The notes under the pieces were generated by a model, which did not search any database, was not told the origin of the DNA, and was given only the letters and a program-made list of their open reading frames with translations. Shown here one piece after another: positions 22,159-34,121 of a stretch of 64,000 nt of DNA. Numbering within the stretch: the stretch's first letter is position 1; the number at the start of each line of letters is the position of its first letter. Position numbers and translations under genes: made by a program. The DNA is taken from the NCBI GenBank assembly GCA_963932465.1, contig OZ010796.1:73225974-73289973 (forward strand), written 5' to 3'. Origin of the DNA: Maratus speciosus (Eukaryota; Arthropoda; Arachnida; Araneae; Salticidae).

Positions 22159-22843
22159 AATAATACTAATATACCCAAACATAAATACGTTGAATTTGCA
22201 ATTTTTATAGTTTTCTGATATGAATGATGAAATTAATATTTAAAAAAAATTATGAATTGCAACCTACAATTTTTTTTTGATGGATTCGGATTTATGAAGT
22301 CCTGCTTTATGGAAATCCAAAATTTCACATTTTTCTTCCAAGTAGTTTTCAAATTATGCTTAAAAAACGGCAAAATGATGGTTTAAGGGGCTGTGTATGA
22401 TAGAAGTGACTAAATATTTTGAAATTTCTTATGCTATCCTGTAATCTAACAGGCTTATTGACTGCTTAAGGTGCCTTGATCAAGAAGGGAGCTCTCTCGG
22501 TTAACAATCGAGTACCGAACTTCAATTTGGATACAACCCTTAAAATACGCTCGTTTTAAAATAATTAATTTCTCAGAAACTTATGGTACGAATTGCATAA
22601 AAATTTGTTTTTAGACTAATTGAAGGGCGTAGAGTTCATTTATGCTGTCAGAATTGTGAACTGCTATTGAAAAAATCAAATTTATAGTTCGTTTTAATAT
22701 ATAGATGGCCCCCTAAGCAAATTTTATATACATCATTTAAAAGTAGGCTTTATTTCCAATCGTTCGGTACCAGTCACTTTCTTCTGCGATAATTTGTTGA
22801 GGAGTTAGTAGGGGGTGTTTACTTTTCTTTTTCCACGACTGTA

Positions 22844-23382
22844 CATAATGATCGCAGCCTCATTCATAAAGTGTATCACTTTTTTCGCATGTGTAAATAA
22901 AGGCGTACTTCTCAAATAATTGTAGGAAGAAATTATGTGTATTATTTCCTACATAAAATATGATGTATTGTAACTTACATGAAAATGATGAGAAATTCAT
23001 GAAACTACTAGCCATTTAGCTCGAAGTTTTGCCTACCTGAAGTTGAGGAGACAAGTAATCAGCTAGTTTGTTGACAAACCTGCACATTTTGCCACAGGAA
23101 TATCATCTCATTCCTTAGTGAGATAAAAATTCACATTGTTTTCGTATAGGTTACAAAATTTTCAGCATTTTTCTTCTTCTCTTAGTTTTTCTTATTGAAT
23201 ATACTAGCGTAATCTGTCTTTTGTGTTCAACAGGGATTGTAAATGTTCAGAAATTATTGTTTTTCATACAACTCTTTTAAAAAATAGAAAATTTTGAAGA
23301 TTTTAACAGTTTTAGCAGAACATCCGATGTATCATTAGTCATAATTGGCGTAATTATAAGGATTAAATTATTTTATATTATT
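22844..23382. other. AT-rich spacer, no gene seen
   Basis: No repeat boundary, RNA or coding signal was recognised. Confidence 0.4.
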
Positions 23383-24297
23383 TTTAGGGTTCCGTAATTA
23401 AATAGTGAAAACGGAACCATAATCGATCACTCCTGTGTCTGACTGTCATAACTATTTTACTCGTAAACTATGGAACGTGGAGAGTTCAAATTGGCTGAAG
23501 TCATAAAGACTACTGACCCACATATTTACAGATTATTAAGGCTAATGTCAGACGGACGTCTTTTTGCACGCTTTTTTACTTACGTATTATCCCTACACAA
23601 TGCCGCTAGCATTGTGACATTAGCCTAAGGATTCACAGATATATTTAGGGAAAATGAAGAGGGGCTCATTAAGTTACTCGAAAAAAAATTCTTTTCTTTG
23701 TATATCGTGTGAAAGCTCTCTTAACGCCGAACTCAAAAATACATTTATTTTAATTTTAGGCATTTATATTTTCAGAGATATCGTCGAAAATATAATGAAA
23801 AAACATGTCCCTCACCCGTCTATTTCAGAATCTACTGAAACTAAAGTTATGAAACAATGAGTGGTAGTAGAAGTTAATTTAAACCTTGCAGGAAAACCAG
23901 AGCGATGACCCTAGGTCACATAGATTTTGAGAAAATCGCATTTTTCCGTTATACACAAATTTCGAATCACAACAAATTTTGTGGGCGTTCGTTCAGAAAA
24001 GAAGTTGAGGAACACTGGAGATACCTATCGTCACAGAAATATAAAAGGATTGTTGATAATGGTTTTGGAAAAAAAAATTGTCGGTCATTACCCGAGATAG
24101 TAACCCTTAAAGACATGGACGGTTTGGACATACATAAAGACACGGGTGGCGTACCCTATGCGCCATCGTCTTTTAAAGCGTAGATAACAAGTTTTAAAGA
24201 TATATTTGTGTAATGCACTGCCCAGTTACTAATTCATATATTTATTGTACGGAACTCTCTGTATGCGAGTAATCATCGCACTTGACCGGTTATTTAA
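23383..24297. repeat. Interspersed repeat bounded by GGTTCCGTA and GCACTTGACCGG motifs
   Basis: It starts near GGGTTCCGTAATTAAATAGT and CGGAACCATAATCG and ends near TTGTACGGAACTCTCTG and TCGCACTTGACCGGTTATTT. The middle part (about 23700-24090) is homologous, inverted, to 32140-32480, which shows that this is repeat. Frames of 68 codons (23654-23860) and 92 codons (23905-24183) therefore are not supported as genes, though the second has ordinary-looking composition. Confidence 0.6.
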
Positions 24298-24492
24298 TGC
24301 TCAGAATATATTGCTCTTTCACACTTATGTATATATATTACTGAAGGAAATCGATTTTTTAAAATAAATTATTGATATTTAACGATCGTATTTTTATTTT
24401 AACAGAATGTTTTATTTAACAGTTGCTTAAAAAAGTTCTTAAAGGAAATTTTGAGTTATATGTCTTTAAGAAACTGGTCCTTACGTAACGTA

Positions 24493-25354
24493 TACTAGTG
24501 TGCAAAACTTAAGCAACAATCACAAAATGCTAATTTCTGAATATGTGAGTACTCAAAAGAAAATTCTATGAACAGAAATTGTAGAAAATAGTTACTACCA
24601 TAAGAACACGGCCAGTCGATGGGAACTGTCCTTGATGTCACAAATCGTCACAAGTGTCATAGTCACTACAATAAACTGAAATGTGATATCTTTCATTCGT
24701 CTCATTCTTACTCTGATTTGGTCACTGCACTGAGATGACACTGAGATGAGTGTGACACCAAGTGACATTACAATGAAATTACCTTGTGACTCTCGTGTGA
24801 CCGTCTTTTGGAGATTCCATTATAAAGTCATCATGATAGCTGTTTTTAGACGGATTCCCAAGTGACAGAAAATGAAATCATCTGGTAACTTTACACAAGG
24901 GAATGCAATAGTGACTTCACAGTAGTGTCTCGGTTATTTGAAAGTCACCATGTGACTTTATTGTAACATCATTTGGTGGCTCATCATGATGCAAAGCTCA
25001 CGATGACTTCAGAATTGAGTCTTCAAATGACAGTCACATGTGAATCACAAGGTGACTTCATTGTAATGTCACCTCGTGACTCACCAAAAAGCAACAGTCA
25101 CAGTGACTTTTCAATGGAGTCACCATATGGCGATCATCTGAGATTAATAATGAAACGAATGAAAGATTCCATATTTTGTTTCACCTTAGTGACTTTGACA
25201 CTTATGACCATGTGTGATTTGATGGAGATGTCACATCGACTAGCTGTGATGTAGGGATAGTACCTATTTGAATTATATATATTTTTTTTAGCGTACTCGC
25301 GTGCTTGAAAATTAGCATTTTATGATTGTTGCTTGAGTTTAGTTCACCAGTGTA
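24493..25354. mobile_element. Tc1/mariner-type MITE filled with GTGAC minisatellite
   Basis: Flanked by TA (24491-24492, 25355-25356). The ends TACTAGTGTGCAAAACTTAA and, from the right, TACACTGGTGAACTAAACTC converge on a shared GCAACAATCA followed by AAATGCTAATTT. The interior, about 24620-25240, is a degenerate array of phrases such as GTGACATTACAATGAAATTA, GTGACTTCATTGTAATGTCA and TTGTGACTC. A 93-codon frame over it is an array artefact. Confidence 0.75.
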
Positions 25355-25559
25355 TAAAAGGTGATTCATTATATTTTACTAATTGTCATTTTACTGATCA
25401 TTTTGAGGTAGAGGCTTTCATTTATTGGTTCATACATCAACTCTCTAATAGTAGACGTTTCCTCTTAGCGGAGTAAAACGTATGAAAAAATGAATTCGAA
25501 CAAAAAATCTATGAGAAAAATTCCGATAAATTTTCCTTTTTCTTTTCTTTTCTTTTTAT

Positions 25560-25925
25560 TATTTTACCCGACTGCCAAGAAGGGTTATGTGTTTCACGCG
25601 TATCTGGTATGTGGATTTCTTTACACCCTCGAAACATCCCAACGGCTGGATGGATTTTAATGAATGAAGTCTCTATCGTTTCGTTTTAACCGTCCGATGG
25701 TTATGGGTTATCTTTTGTTTTCATAAATTCAAAATGGTGGCCGTAAAATTCAAAATGACGGTAGACACGAAAAAAAAAAAAAATTTGCGCACCCTATTGA
25801 GTGGCATATCATTGGATAGGTCTTTCAAAATGAAGACGATGTTTCATTGACTATTTTACAGTCAGAGGCTCCGTTTAAATATTACACAACCTGGAAGTTG
25901 TGTAGGTAGGATCTCTAGCTTTATT
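25560..25925. repeat. Interspersed repeat starting at CCCGACTGCCAAG
   Basis: Recognisable phrases are TTTACCCGACTGCCAAGAAG, GGTTATGTGTTTCACGCGTA, ATTCAAAATGGTGGCC and ATTCAAAATGACGG. From memory, similar phrases occur in dispersed repeats of other arthropods. No second copy was found here, so the boundaries are approximate. Confidence 0.4.
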
Positions 25926-26450
25926 GCAACTCTAACCTTCATAGACATGTATAGGCCTCATTAAAACAGTGTTTATAGATAGGAACTAACAATTAAACAC
26001 AACTTAAAAGTCAACAATACAAGTAAATAAAAAAATATAGGTAAGTAATATAAAAAATAGTTTAACACTGATGAGAAATTATTAATTGGTTCGGGTTTTT
26101 TGATTTTTTAAATTTAATTTTTACTTGTTCACTTTCGTAGTTGCTGTTGAAAGAAAAGTTCATGCAAACATGAACATTTTCTGGAAAATTTTTATAATGC
26201 TTATTCCTTTTACAAAATTAGCTTATAATATTCTAAGAACTTCTGTTTTTCTATTTCTTTTTTTTATTATTTTAAGTAAGAAGCAAGAAGGATTTTTTTT
26301 TTCTAAAAACCGAAGAAGATTAAATGTATATAGATGAAAAATTAGGATAAACATCAAAGAACTTATTTGCCTTAACCTTCCATATGTCAGGTGAACAAAG
26401 AAATCCAAACAAATATACACATTTTATAGATAATTTGGTACTATCGTTAC

Positions 26451-26480
26451 CCCCCCCCCCCCCCCCCACACACACACACT
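26451..26480. repeat. Poly-C plus (CA)n tract
   Basis: Seventeen or so consecutive C residues are followed by ACACACACACACAC. Confidence 0.9.
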
Positions 26481-26489
26481 CCTACTCCA

Positions 26490-27479
26490 TTAACATCTAT
26501 AAAACTTCTTTTTCTTTATTTGTCTTTTTAGTTTCTTTTACAAAATTTAAAGAAATTTAAGTTTATTTCTTGAAAAGATTTTTATTCGAAAGCCAAACAA
26601 GAATTAGAAAGACTTAGACGAGCGAAAATAAAAATTTGGATAAACTTTTAAAGATTTATTTTCCTTATATCTGATGGGGAAAAAAGAGATCCAGATAAAC
26701 ATACATTTTAAAAGAAAAAGTTGATAACGTGTTCCCTCGAAAACCCTCCACTCGCATTTCTAAAACTTCTCATTTAAATTTATATTTGAAAAAAAAAAAA
26801 ATCTTCAAAAGCTAAACAAGAATAAAAAGAACTTAGATGAACTTAGAGACGAGTTTATATAAACGTTTAAAAAATTCTTTGCCTTTACTTCCTTTATTTC
26901 AGATTAAGAAAGAGATGTATTGAGCGATGGCACATTTTGAGTATAGAATCTACCTTTGATTTCCCTGAAAAAACTCGCTACTAACATCTCTAAAACATCT
27001 ATTTTATCTATTTATTATCTGTTTTCTTCCTTTTTATCTTGCTTTGTTAAACTTCAGGAGATTTAAATTTAATTCCAGAAAAGATTTAACTTCGAAAACT
27101 AAACAAGAATAAGAAAAACTTAGATAAAGGAGAAAAAATTAGATAAACGTTAAAGATTTATTTTTATTCACATTTCTCATTACAGGGCTCCAAAAAATCA
27201 TGCAAAGTTTAAGAAGTATTTGAATTTAACGTCTCCAAATATCCTCTTTTTTTTGTATGTTTCATCACTTTCTTTCTATTTTTAGTTGTTAAATTACACG
27301 AGTTTAAAAGTTTGCTTCTAGGAAAGATTTTACTTTAAAAGCTAAACAAGAATTAGAAAAACTTAAAAGATCAAAAAGAAAATTTTGGATATTTTTTTAA
27401 AAATTGATAAAAATTTATTTTCTTTTGTTCTCCTTGTATCTGATGAAGAAAGAGATCCAAATAAACATGCGTATTTTAA
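26490..27479. repeat. Tandem array related to the 5.4-7.3 kb array
   Basis: Four units are marked by AAAGCTAAACAAGAATTAGA or variants near 26588, 26807, 27095 and 27337. Each is followed by GGATAAAC.TTTAAAGATTTA and a GAGATCCAAATAAACATG-type block. Unit length is about 220-290 bp. CACGAGTTTAAAA near 27298 links it to the array at 5386-7290. Confidence 0.7.
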
Positions 27480-27542
27480 CACTTTACGCCACAAGGATAC
27501 ATAAAAGTACCATTAAAAAAAGTTGTTATAAAATTTATTTAA

Positions 27543-28656
27543 CCCCTTCAAGGGCGGTGGTACGTTTATGAAACCACTTAATTTTAATTCGGAAATGCCA
27601 CGATGGAAACAGAATTTTGGGTATAAAATTTTCCGTTATGTATGGGAATTATAGATTTTTCTTCCTTTCAAATAAATTTATTTCAACATTTTAGCAATGG
27701 GAGTGATTTGCCCTGAAAAACAGTGTTGCCAGAGTGGGGATTTTTTTAATTTAGATTATTTGACAGTCACCACTTTTTTCAAATATCCGCTTTTTTCAAA
27801 TATTCGCTTATTTTTCAGTATTTTCAAGGTATCCGCACACCTTCGGAAGTGATTTTTTGAAATTTTTTATTGTTATCCATTTTTTATAATGACATTTACT
27901 TTAAAACTTTGAAAAAAATATAACAATTTTACCAATTACCCAGAAATATTTTTTTAAAGAGAAAAATAGTCAAAATTATGTCAAAAATTGACATTTCCGC
28001 AAAACGTGGTAACTCAAAAATAAAACAATGTATTGATATTTTGTAAATTGCATAATAAACAGAATAACTTTCTCTAGGACTTAGACTACACTCATTATAA
28101 TCGCATCTCTATCTCAGATGATATGGCAGTTAAAGTACTAATGTAATGAAAAATTCGCAAAATTTGTCAAGTTTGTCATTTGTGCCAGTGTAAATATAAA
28201 ACTATTTAATATATTATCATGAGTGTTGTCTATTCCCTCAAAAGACATTTCTAAAAGAAGTACGGAAAATTTCGTGGTATTTCATGCATAATTTTTTTTG
28301 TTTTAGGATGTTTAGCGTATAGTAAAAATCTGAAAAACTTCATTTTGAGAAAAAGCTAAAAATAACTTTTAAACACAATTCAAAAGCTGTAAATAGCTGT
28401 AAATTTAAACGGCTGTAACTCGAGTTCTATTTTAGATACAGACAAAATTTAAGCAGATTTCGATAGATAAAAGATTCAAGTTTAATATTATTGCAAAAAT
28501 GAAAAATCGATATTTTGATCGAAAATTACGCATTATAGGTGTTCGAATACCTTAATCTATTTTTAAATAGGACGAGTATTTCTATTTAAAAAAAGAGGTG
28601 ACAATCAACAATCTGGGGACAAAAAAGTCCCCAATCTGGCAACACTGCTGAAAAGG
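27543..28656. mobile_element. TTAA MITE interrupted by a hAT
   Basis: TTAA at 27539-27542 and 28657-28660. Ends are CCCCTTCAAGGGCGGTGG and CCCTGAAAAGG. Without the hAT and its 8-bp duplication it would be about 180 bp. A relative without a hAT is at 10517-10726. Confidence 0.8.
27721..28647. mobile_element. hAT-type non-autonomous transposon
   Basis: Inverted ends are CAGTGTTGCCAGAGTGGGGA and, from the right, CAGTGTTGCCAGATTGGGGA. The 8-bp duplications CTGAAAAA (27713-27720) and CTGAAAAG (28648-28655) differ at one base. The interior is AT-rich with no visible transposase. Confidence 0.85.
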
Positions 28657-28660
28657 TTAA

Positions 28661-30095
28661 CACATCGATTGGCATTAATACAATATACACTTATACAGGC
28701 ATGAAAGTGGGAAATGGGAAAAAAGGTGGAAAATATTTTCCATCTATACAATAAAGCCAAACTCATACAAGTTATACACATTTTAATAGTTATTCATACA
28801 ATAAAATGAATTATAACTGTATCTATGATTGTTATTTTCTTTTTGTAACTTATAAAGTATTAAAAGAAAAATAAATAACAATAAATGTATAAAATCATTA
28901 AATCAAAAAAGAAAATTGGAAACAATTTTGTAAAAGTATAAATCCATCCGAATGTATCTGATGAACTTTTGTGAAGTACAGAGATTAATTTTTCAAAATA
29001 AATGTATTATTTTGAATGATTTGACTGTTTAAGACGTTACTTAAAAAAAAAAAAAAAGAATTCTATGCTAAATATATGCACGCCAAATTGATATTTACTC
29101 TAGAAATACATTTCCAAAAATGCATCACTGAAATTACTCAGAAGTGCTTTAGAAATAGAATAAAATATTCTATTCCAAAAAGAACCTTATGAAAACTTCC
29201 TTTCTCTAGTTCAAGAACTTAATTTACATGCTTTTCAGATGCGTATAATAAAAGTTCACCTTTGTTTCTGAATTGCTGTACTATCAAATCATACTCAAAG
29301 GGTTTGAGTAGGCAAAAAGTCTAATTAATAAGTTTTCTAGACACCCCCCCCCCCCCCCCATATGCTTCTAATATTTTCTTTGCATTTTTTCATCAATCCA
29401 GAGAATTTCCAAATTTGCTTTGAAAAAGGTGGAATTCCTCTGAAATTTAGGAGGAACTCTTTCATGCCTGAATATAGGATGAGATATAAGGTCATTGTGC
29501 TTAAATGTGGACGATCCATAAATGCGACATTTTCTTTTACTTAGAATATTAATACAAGAATCGTATATAAATGCTATATAATGAAATATCTGAACTTCGG
29601 GAACAAAACTCGAAGCATTTTACTGCATTAAAAACGTTATTTTAAAAAAATATATCCTTTACAATACACATCGTTCATTATTTATCGTCCCCACAGCTGC
29701 CTAAATGCGACGAATAATCCCGAAAATGAAACAAAATTTCACTTTTCAAACTTTGAATAGCAAACAACTACATCAACGTCAAGGCCTGGAACGTCTGTAT
29801 CATTTATCAGCAGTAGAAGTTTGTTAAAAGTTACAAGTTTTCAAATTAAAATTCTAAAATATTCTACGCATTTTAAAGACGGATTTTTTTCAGAGATCTA
29901 TTAGCGAGAAACTGAATCCCTGAAATGCGTAGAGACTTTTACGAGATTTACCAGAAGTACGTTTTATGTGGTATTTTCATATATTTTATTAAAATGTTAT
30001 TTAAAGCAGAAATTGTGTTTAATCAAGCTTTATTGAGTTAATAAATTAGTAATTTCCACATGCTCATGCAATAGTGTTCTTCGTTGAACGGATAC
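28661..30095. other. AT-rich spacer, no gene seen
   Basis: Poly-C at about 29346-29359. Frames of 60 codons crossing it on both strands are not supported. Confidence 0.4.
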
Positions 30096-30303
30096 TTAAC
30101 CCTAAAAGGACCGTGAGGGGTCATTTTGACTCCTACCGTATAAATATACTTCGGTTCGAACCAGAAATTTCTTTGTAAAATGAGTTTAAAAGACACAAAG
30201 TAGAAAAATGTTAAATAAATATGCTAAACAGATTTAAATTAAAATTACGGTGTAAAATATTTTTATAAAACTTGAGTAAAATTTCCGGTCTTTTTAGTGT
30301 TAA
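30096..30303. mobile_element. TTAA MITE with hairpin, 200 bp
   Basis: TTAA at 30096-30099 and 30300-30303. Ends are CCCTAAAAGGACCG and, from the right, CACTAAAAAGACCGG. A GGGGTCA-TTT-TGACTCC hairpin at 30117-30133 starts 18 bp inside the left TTAA. Confidence 0.8.
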
Positions 30304-32139
30304 ATAAGTGTTTCAAAGAAGCTATATCAAAAACTGACTGTATTGAGCGCCTTTAACCTGCAAATATTAGAAATATCTAAACGAGGAACTTATGAAGTTA
30401 ATAATATCTCAAATGGACATTATAGAAGGTAGTGGGTTAAATTCTTATGGTTCTGGTGCAGGCGTCATACACAGTAGATAAATATACATTTTGACATACA
30501 TGTAAAAATTTAAAAAATGTCTATATTTGAAATAATGGGAAACATCGAAGTGCATTAGGGTGGGAAAGAAAATTGGCTAATTAAAACTGAAAAAGATTTA
30601 TAATCCAATGATGCTTCTTGTTATATTGTGGTATTCACTGATTGACGTTATTAACCAAAATGTTTTCACTTGTTCTTAATGAAATTACACTGTAATCAAA
30701 CAAAAAAATTATCAAATGTGTGATCCTCTTTTTAAGTAATAAGAGCGGTGCATCATTTAAAGAGGGGGTGGGTATCATAATTGTAGAAATGCTTAGATGG
30801 GGCGTGGTTAAAAGCAGTTTGGGAACCTCTGATATCCATACCTACCAGAAACAAAAAGAAAATCTACACGTAAGACAAAAAACGCAAACTGAACATAAAA
30901 AAATTTTCTTAAAAAACATTGCTTTGGTAAATTTATGTTGTATTTGGTCAATCATTACAAGTTACTTCTTGTTTTATAATGGTCAAATTTAAAAGTGTTC
31001 AAACATCCATTATTTATATTACATTCAACATTCTATATATCAAAATGATATTTTTATAATTTAAGCTATTATCAAATTAATTTATTAATATATTAAGTAT
31101 AGTTCAATATTAAGTGTTTCGAATTTCAGTTTTATCTTCTTCATTTCTTTTTAAATATTTCAAAATTGACAACGATTAAATGAATATTTTAAGATGAACT
31201 GACGTGCACAAAATGTATTGTCACATTTGATTTGAGTACTTTGGATGCCTCGTTTAGGTTTTAACTTCTATAAATGCGTCAGTGGCATAATAAGTGCTTA
31301 TATTAGAGATACTGGTTCAATTTCGACAAAACAAGCTAGTTTTGAACTAACAGCACCGTATTCAATCACATACTGAATCATAAAATATATATTTAATAAA
31401 ATACCAAATATACCCTAAATGCAACAAAACTATCGAGAATTGCATATCATTTAGACACAGTGGACCTTTTTGTAAAAAAGGACAACATAACTACGAATCA
31501 AAATACACAGTAACCTCTTCCCAGTTACGCATCATTCCAAAAAGTGTCCTTTATTATTAATAACCTTAGAAACTAATATATTTTAGAGATTTAAAGAATC
31601 ATTTATAAAAGTAAAGTTTCTTTTACTACCATCGATTTTCGGAAAAGTTTCCGAGTAGTTTTTTAGTGTATTAATCCGTTTTATCTACTCGGAATATCTG
31701 TTTTGGAATGCTATCCATTCTCAACTAAACATTTTCAGCTGCGTAACTAAATTTATACATGTAAGAGTGACAAAACAATATTAATTTTAATAGTCATTGT
31801 TAATGCTATCCATTTATCATGTTTGTCTGTAAAAAATGTTTGTTGAACAGAAAAATATTTACTGGAGAATTAACAGCATCCGAAAAACCTAGATTCCGTG
31901 TTGAACAGCTGATTATAATCCCAAATAATCGGTCAAGAGCGTGTTTTACTTGCGCACAAAGGGTTCCATACAACAAAGACCATGTACAAAGTTTAAACTT
32001 AGCAATGTGCCAATCATGTTTCAAAAGGAGGTCGCAAAGTTGCAACATCGCTTTGGTCCGTGCCGCTGTTTTCTAGATAGGTTTTTAATTAATATATCGG
32101 CTAATTACCGATAATTCTATTAACAATCATCATCAACGA
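30304..32139. other. AT-rich spacer, no gene seen
   Basis: A 90-codon frame (30720-30992) and a pair of overlapping 80-85-codon frames on opposite strands (31806-32076) have no recognisable domain. 31748-31850 duplicates 14398-14500. A TTTGGGAACCTCTG phrase near 30819 resembles a hAT end without a partner. Confidence 0.4.
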
Positions 32140-32480
32140 TCTTTGAATGATTCTGCGTCGATAGGTACCTCAACTATGCCGCTGAGCGCCAGCAAAATAA
32201 AATTTGTGTGTAACGGGAAAATGCGATTTTCTCAAAAACTACGTGACCTAGGATAACTGCTATCTTTTCCGGGAAGGTTTAAACAAACATCGACTACGCC
32301 TAATTTTATTCATAGATTTAGTTTCAGTAGATTCGAAAATGGGGGGGGGGTATATTTTTGCTGTATATTTTCGACGATATCTCTGAAAATATACCTGACG
32401 AAAAAAATCTCACGAATTCCTGAAATGACTTCCAGAAAATAACTTTTTTGAAATAGTAAATATTAATATTTTTTAACCCA
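32140..32480. repeat. Second, inverted copy of the repeat at 23700-24090
   Basis: Shares AAAATGCGATTTTCTCAAAA, CGTGACCTAGG, TTTAGTTTCAGTAGATTC and ATTTTCGACGATATCTCTGA with the reverse complement of the 23.7-24.1 kb region. A poly-G run lies at 32342-32350. Confidence 0.7.
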
Positions 32481-32530
32481 AAAATATCGTTAGAACCAAA
32501 AAATTTTTACGAATAAATATATTTTTTTTG

Positions 32531-32532
32531 TT

Positions 32533-32574
<42 letters not shown>
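32531..32574. repeat. Poly-T tract
   Basis: About 44 consecutive T residues. The lysine run in an overlapping minus-strand frame comes from this tract. Confidence 0.9.
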
Positions 32575-32575
<1 letters not shown>

Positions 32576-32893
32576 TATCCCGCTGTAGAAAACGGATGCG
32601 GCAGTTTTAAAATGTAAAAAACATGGAATGTTTTTCGGCGTTTTTCCATTATGTTTGAAGAACCTCAGAAATGCCGTTTTAACGCAGACAACTAAGCCAA
32701 CACGGCATTTTACATGTTCATTATGGTTTTTAATGAATACCTCGGCTAATGATTGAAAAGTAAAAAATTGGAGCTTCAAGTTCATTCGGAGTCGCCTTCA
32801 TCTATCCTCATCCACATTTTCTGACCTTTATGTGCATTAGATTTCCCTAGCCATCACCAACAGACGCAGACACAGAGACAGACAAACTTCTTC

Positions 32894-33286
32894 CAGGGGT
32901 CCGTCCAGGCTTTTCTTGTAGGGTCCTGTTTTTGTGAAATTGTGAAGTCTTTCTTATATTTGTGAAAATTCTAGTCATAATTTTGTGAATTTGAAATTAT
33001 CATTATATTGAGGTTCTATCCTTCATATATAAAAAGCTAAGCAATATGTTCTTTGATCAATTCGGCTGTTTTGTTACAGGTCAGATTTTATTTTTCAGTG
33101 ATTAAATTTGTGAACGATTCCATTTGAAGGTGGAAAAATTCTGTGAAAGGTCAATTGATAAGACAAAGATATTTTTGAAGGGTGCTGTTTTGGGATGAAA
33201 AAAATTTGTGAAGGGTCCTGTTTTAAGATTAAAAAAAATTGTGAAGGGTCCTTTAAAGGACCTAAAATTTTCCTAAACAGATCCCT
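32894..33286. mobile_element. hAT-like MITE (CAGGGGTC ends), copy 1
   Basis: Ends are CAGGGGTCCGTCCAGGC and, from the right, CAGGGATCTGTTTAGG. Several GTGAAGGGTCCTGTTTT phrases fill the right half. A second copy is at 45809-46203. The expected 8-bp duplication is not evident. Confidence 0.6.
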
Positions 33287-33724
33287 GAATTTCTTTTATT
33301 ATAATATGGTTTTTAAAAATAAAACCCGAAAAGAAAAATGCCACATGACATTAAATCCATTGTTTCAAAGGTAATAAAAATAAAACAAAAGAAAAGCCCA
33401 AAAATTTCATGTTGACAATAGAATAAAATTATTTCAATATTTAGAGACGTACAGTTACATATTTTCTTTAATGAGTTTATGAGTTATGTATTGTGATTGG
33501 TGATAAATAACTATTAAATTTTCATAACTTCAATATGTACTTAACAGCCATTTATATTATAAGTATTTTAGAAATATCCTGATATTCCAGGAAACATACA
33601 CTACACTCTCGGGATTTTTCCTGGCATCAGTGCTACCAGGATTTTTCCGTTAATAGACGAATATCCGTTTCTTTTTTCTTCTTTACGGGAGGTTGCAAAA
33701 AATGCGGATAAAATAAAGGTTTCT

Positions 33725-33790
33725 GACATTGGGATCGAACCATCTACCCTAGTGTTACGAGACCTGTACTCTAACCACTTGACCACGATT
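33725..33790 (-). pseudogene. tRNA-Thr-like segment inside MITE family T
   Basis: On the minus strand, TGGTCAAGTGGTTAGAGTAC is followed by AGGTCTCGTAACAC and then GATGGTTCGATCCC. These look like an A box (TGGTCAAGTGG), an anticodon loop with CGT in GGTCTCGTAA, and a B box (GGTTCGATCCC). This resembles tRNA-Thr(CGT), but the acceptor stem does not close. It could act as a pol III promoter. Copy 2 is at about 50446-50505; copy 3 keeps only CTGGTTCGATTAT near 54401. Confidence 0.6.
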
Positions 33791-34121
33791 GTACATTAGT
33801 AAAACAGTTTGAAGTAAATATGTTTACCTGAGATGGGTATGGCTTGATAAATTTCTTTAAAAAGCTTTGAATTTTGAAGTTAATTTCGGGAAGATTTCGT
33901 TTTTAATGAGATTGTGGCTGGGGTATTAAAATAAGATTGGCTTTAGTATTAAAACATGATAAAAATATGAATTATAAATATTTTATGTTCATATAAAAAT
34001 ATTAAAAATGTAGATTGCTAGATGTAAAATATGAATATTATATTTTTATGCGATAATTTTTTTTCTTTGAGTAAAATCATTTTTTCCCCATTTATTATTT
34101 TCATTAAAACATCTATTTTAA

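Larger units (their letters stand above)
20336..22841. mobile_element. Tc1-like element (CAGTCGTGG TIR) interrupted by a hAT
   Basis: TA at 20334-20335 and 22842-22843. Ends are CAGTCGTGGAAAAAAAAAAG followed by TAAACACCCCCTACTAACTC, with the inverse GAGTTAGTAGGGGGTGTTTA at the right. No transposase is visible, so it was already non-autonomous before the hAT inserted. A truncated relative lies at 13982. Confidence 0.85.
27476..28660. mobile_element. Left part of a GTACTT-subfamily TTAA element, interrupted
   Basis: TTAA at 27476-27479 is followed by CACTTTACGCCACAAGG, AAAAGTACCATTAAA and GTTATAAAATTTATTTAA. This matches the left 70 bp of 47314-47824. Its continuation (CACATCGATTGGC) resumes after 28660, past the inserted TTAA MITE. 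Its own right end was not found, so only the part up to the insertion is listed. Confidence 0.55.

Noticed and set aside
23905..24183. 92-codon frame with ordinary amino-acid composition
   Set aside because: The DNA is part of a repeat with an inverted relative at 32140-32480 in which the frame is not kept, and no domain was recognised.
24973..25254. 93-codon plus-strand frame rich in MTM/DLME phrases
   Set aside because: It is produced by the GTGAC minisatellite inside a MITE.
30720..30992. 90-codon plus-strand frame
   Set aside because: No recognisable motif. The sequence around 30800-30825 looks like a transposon end, and no splice or start context supports expression.
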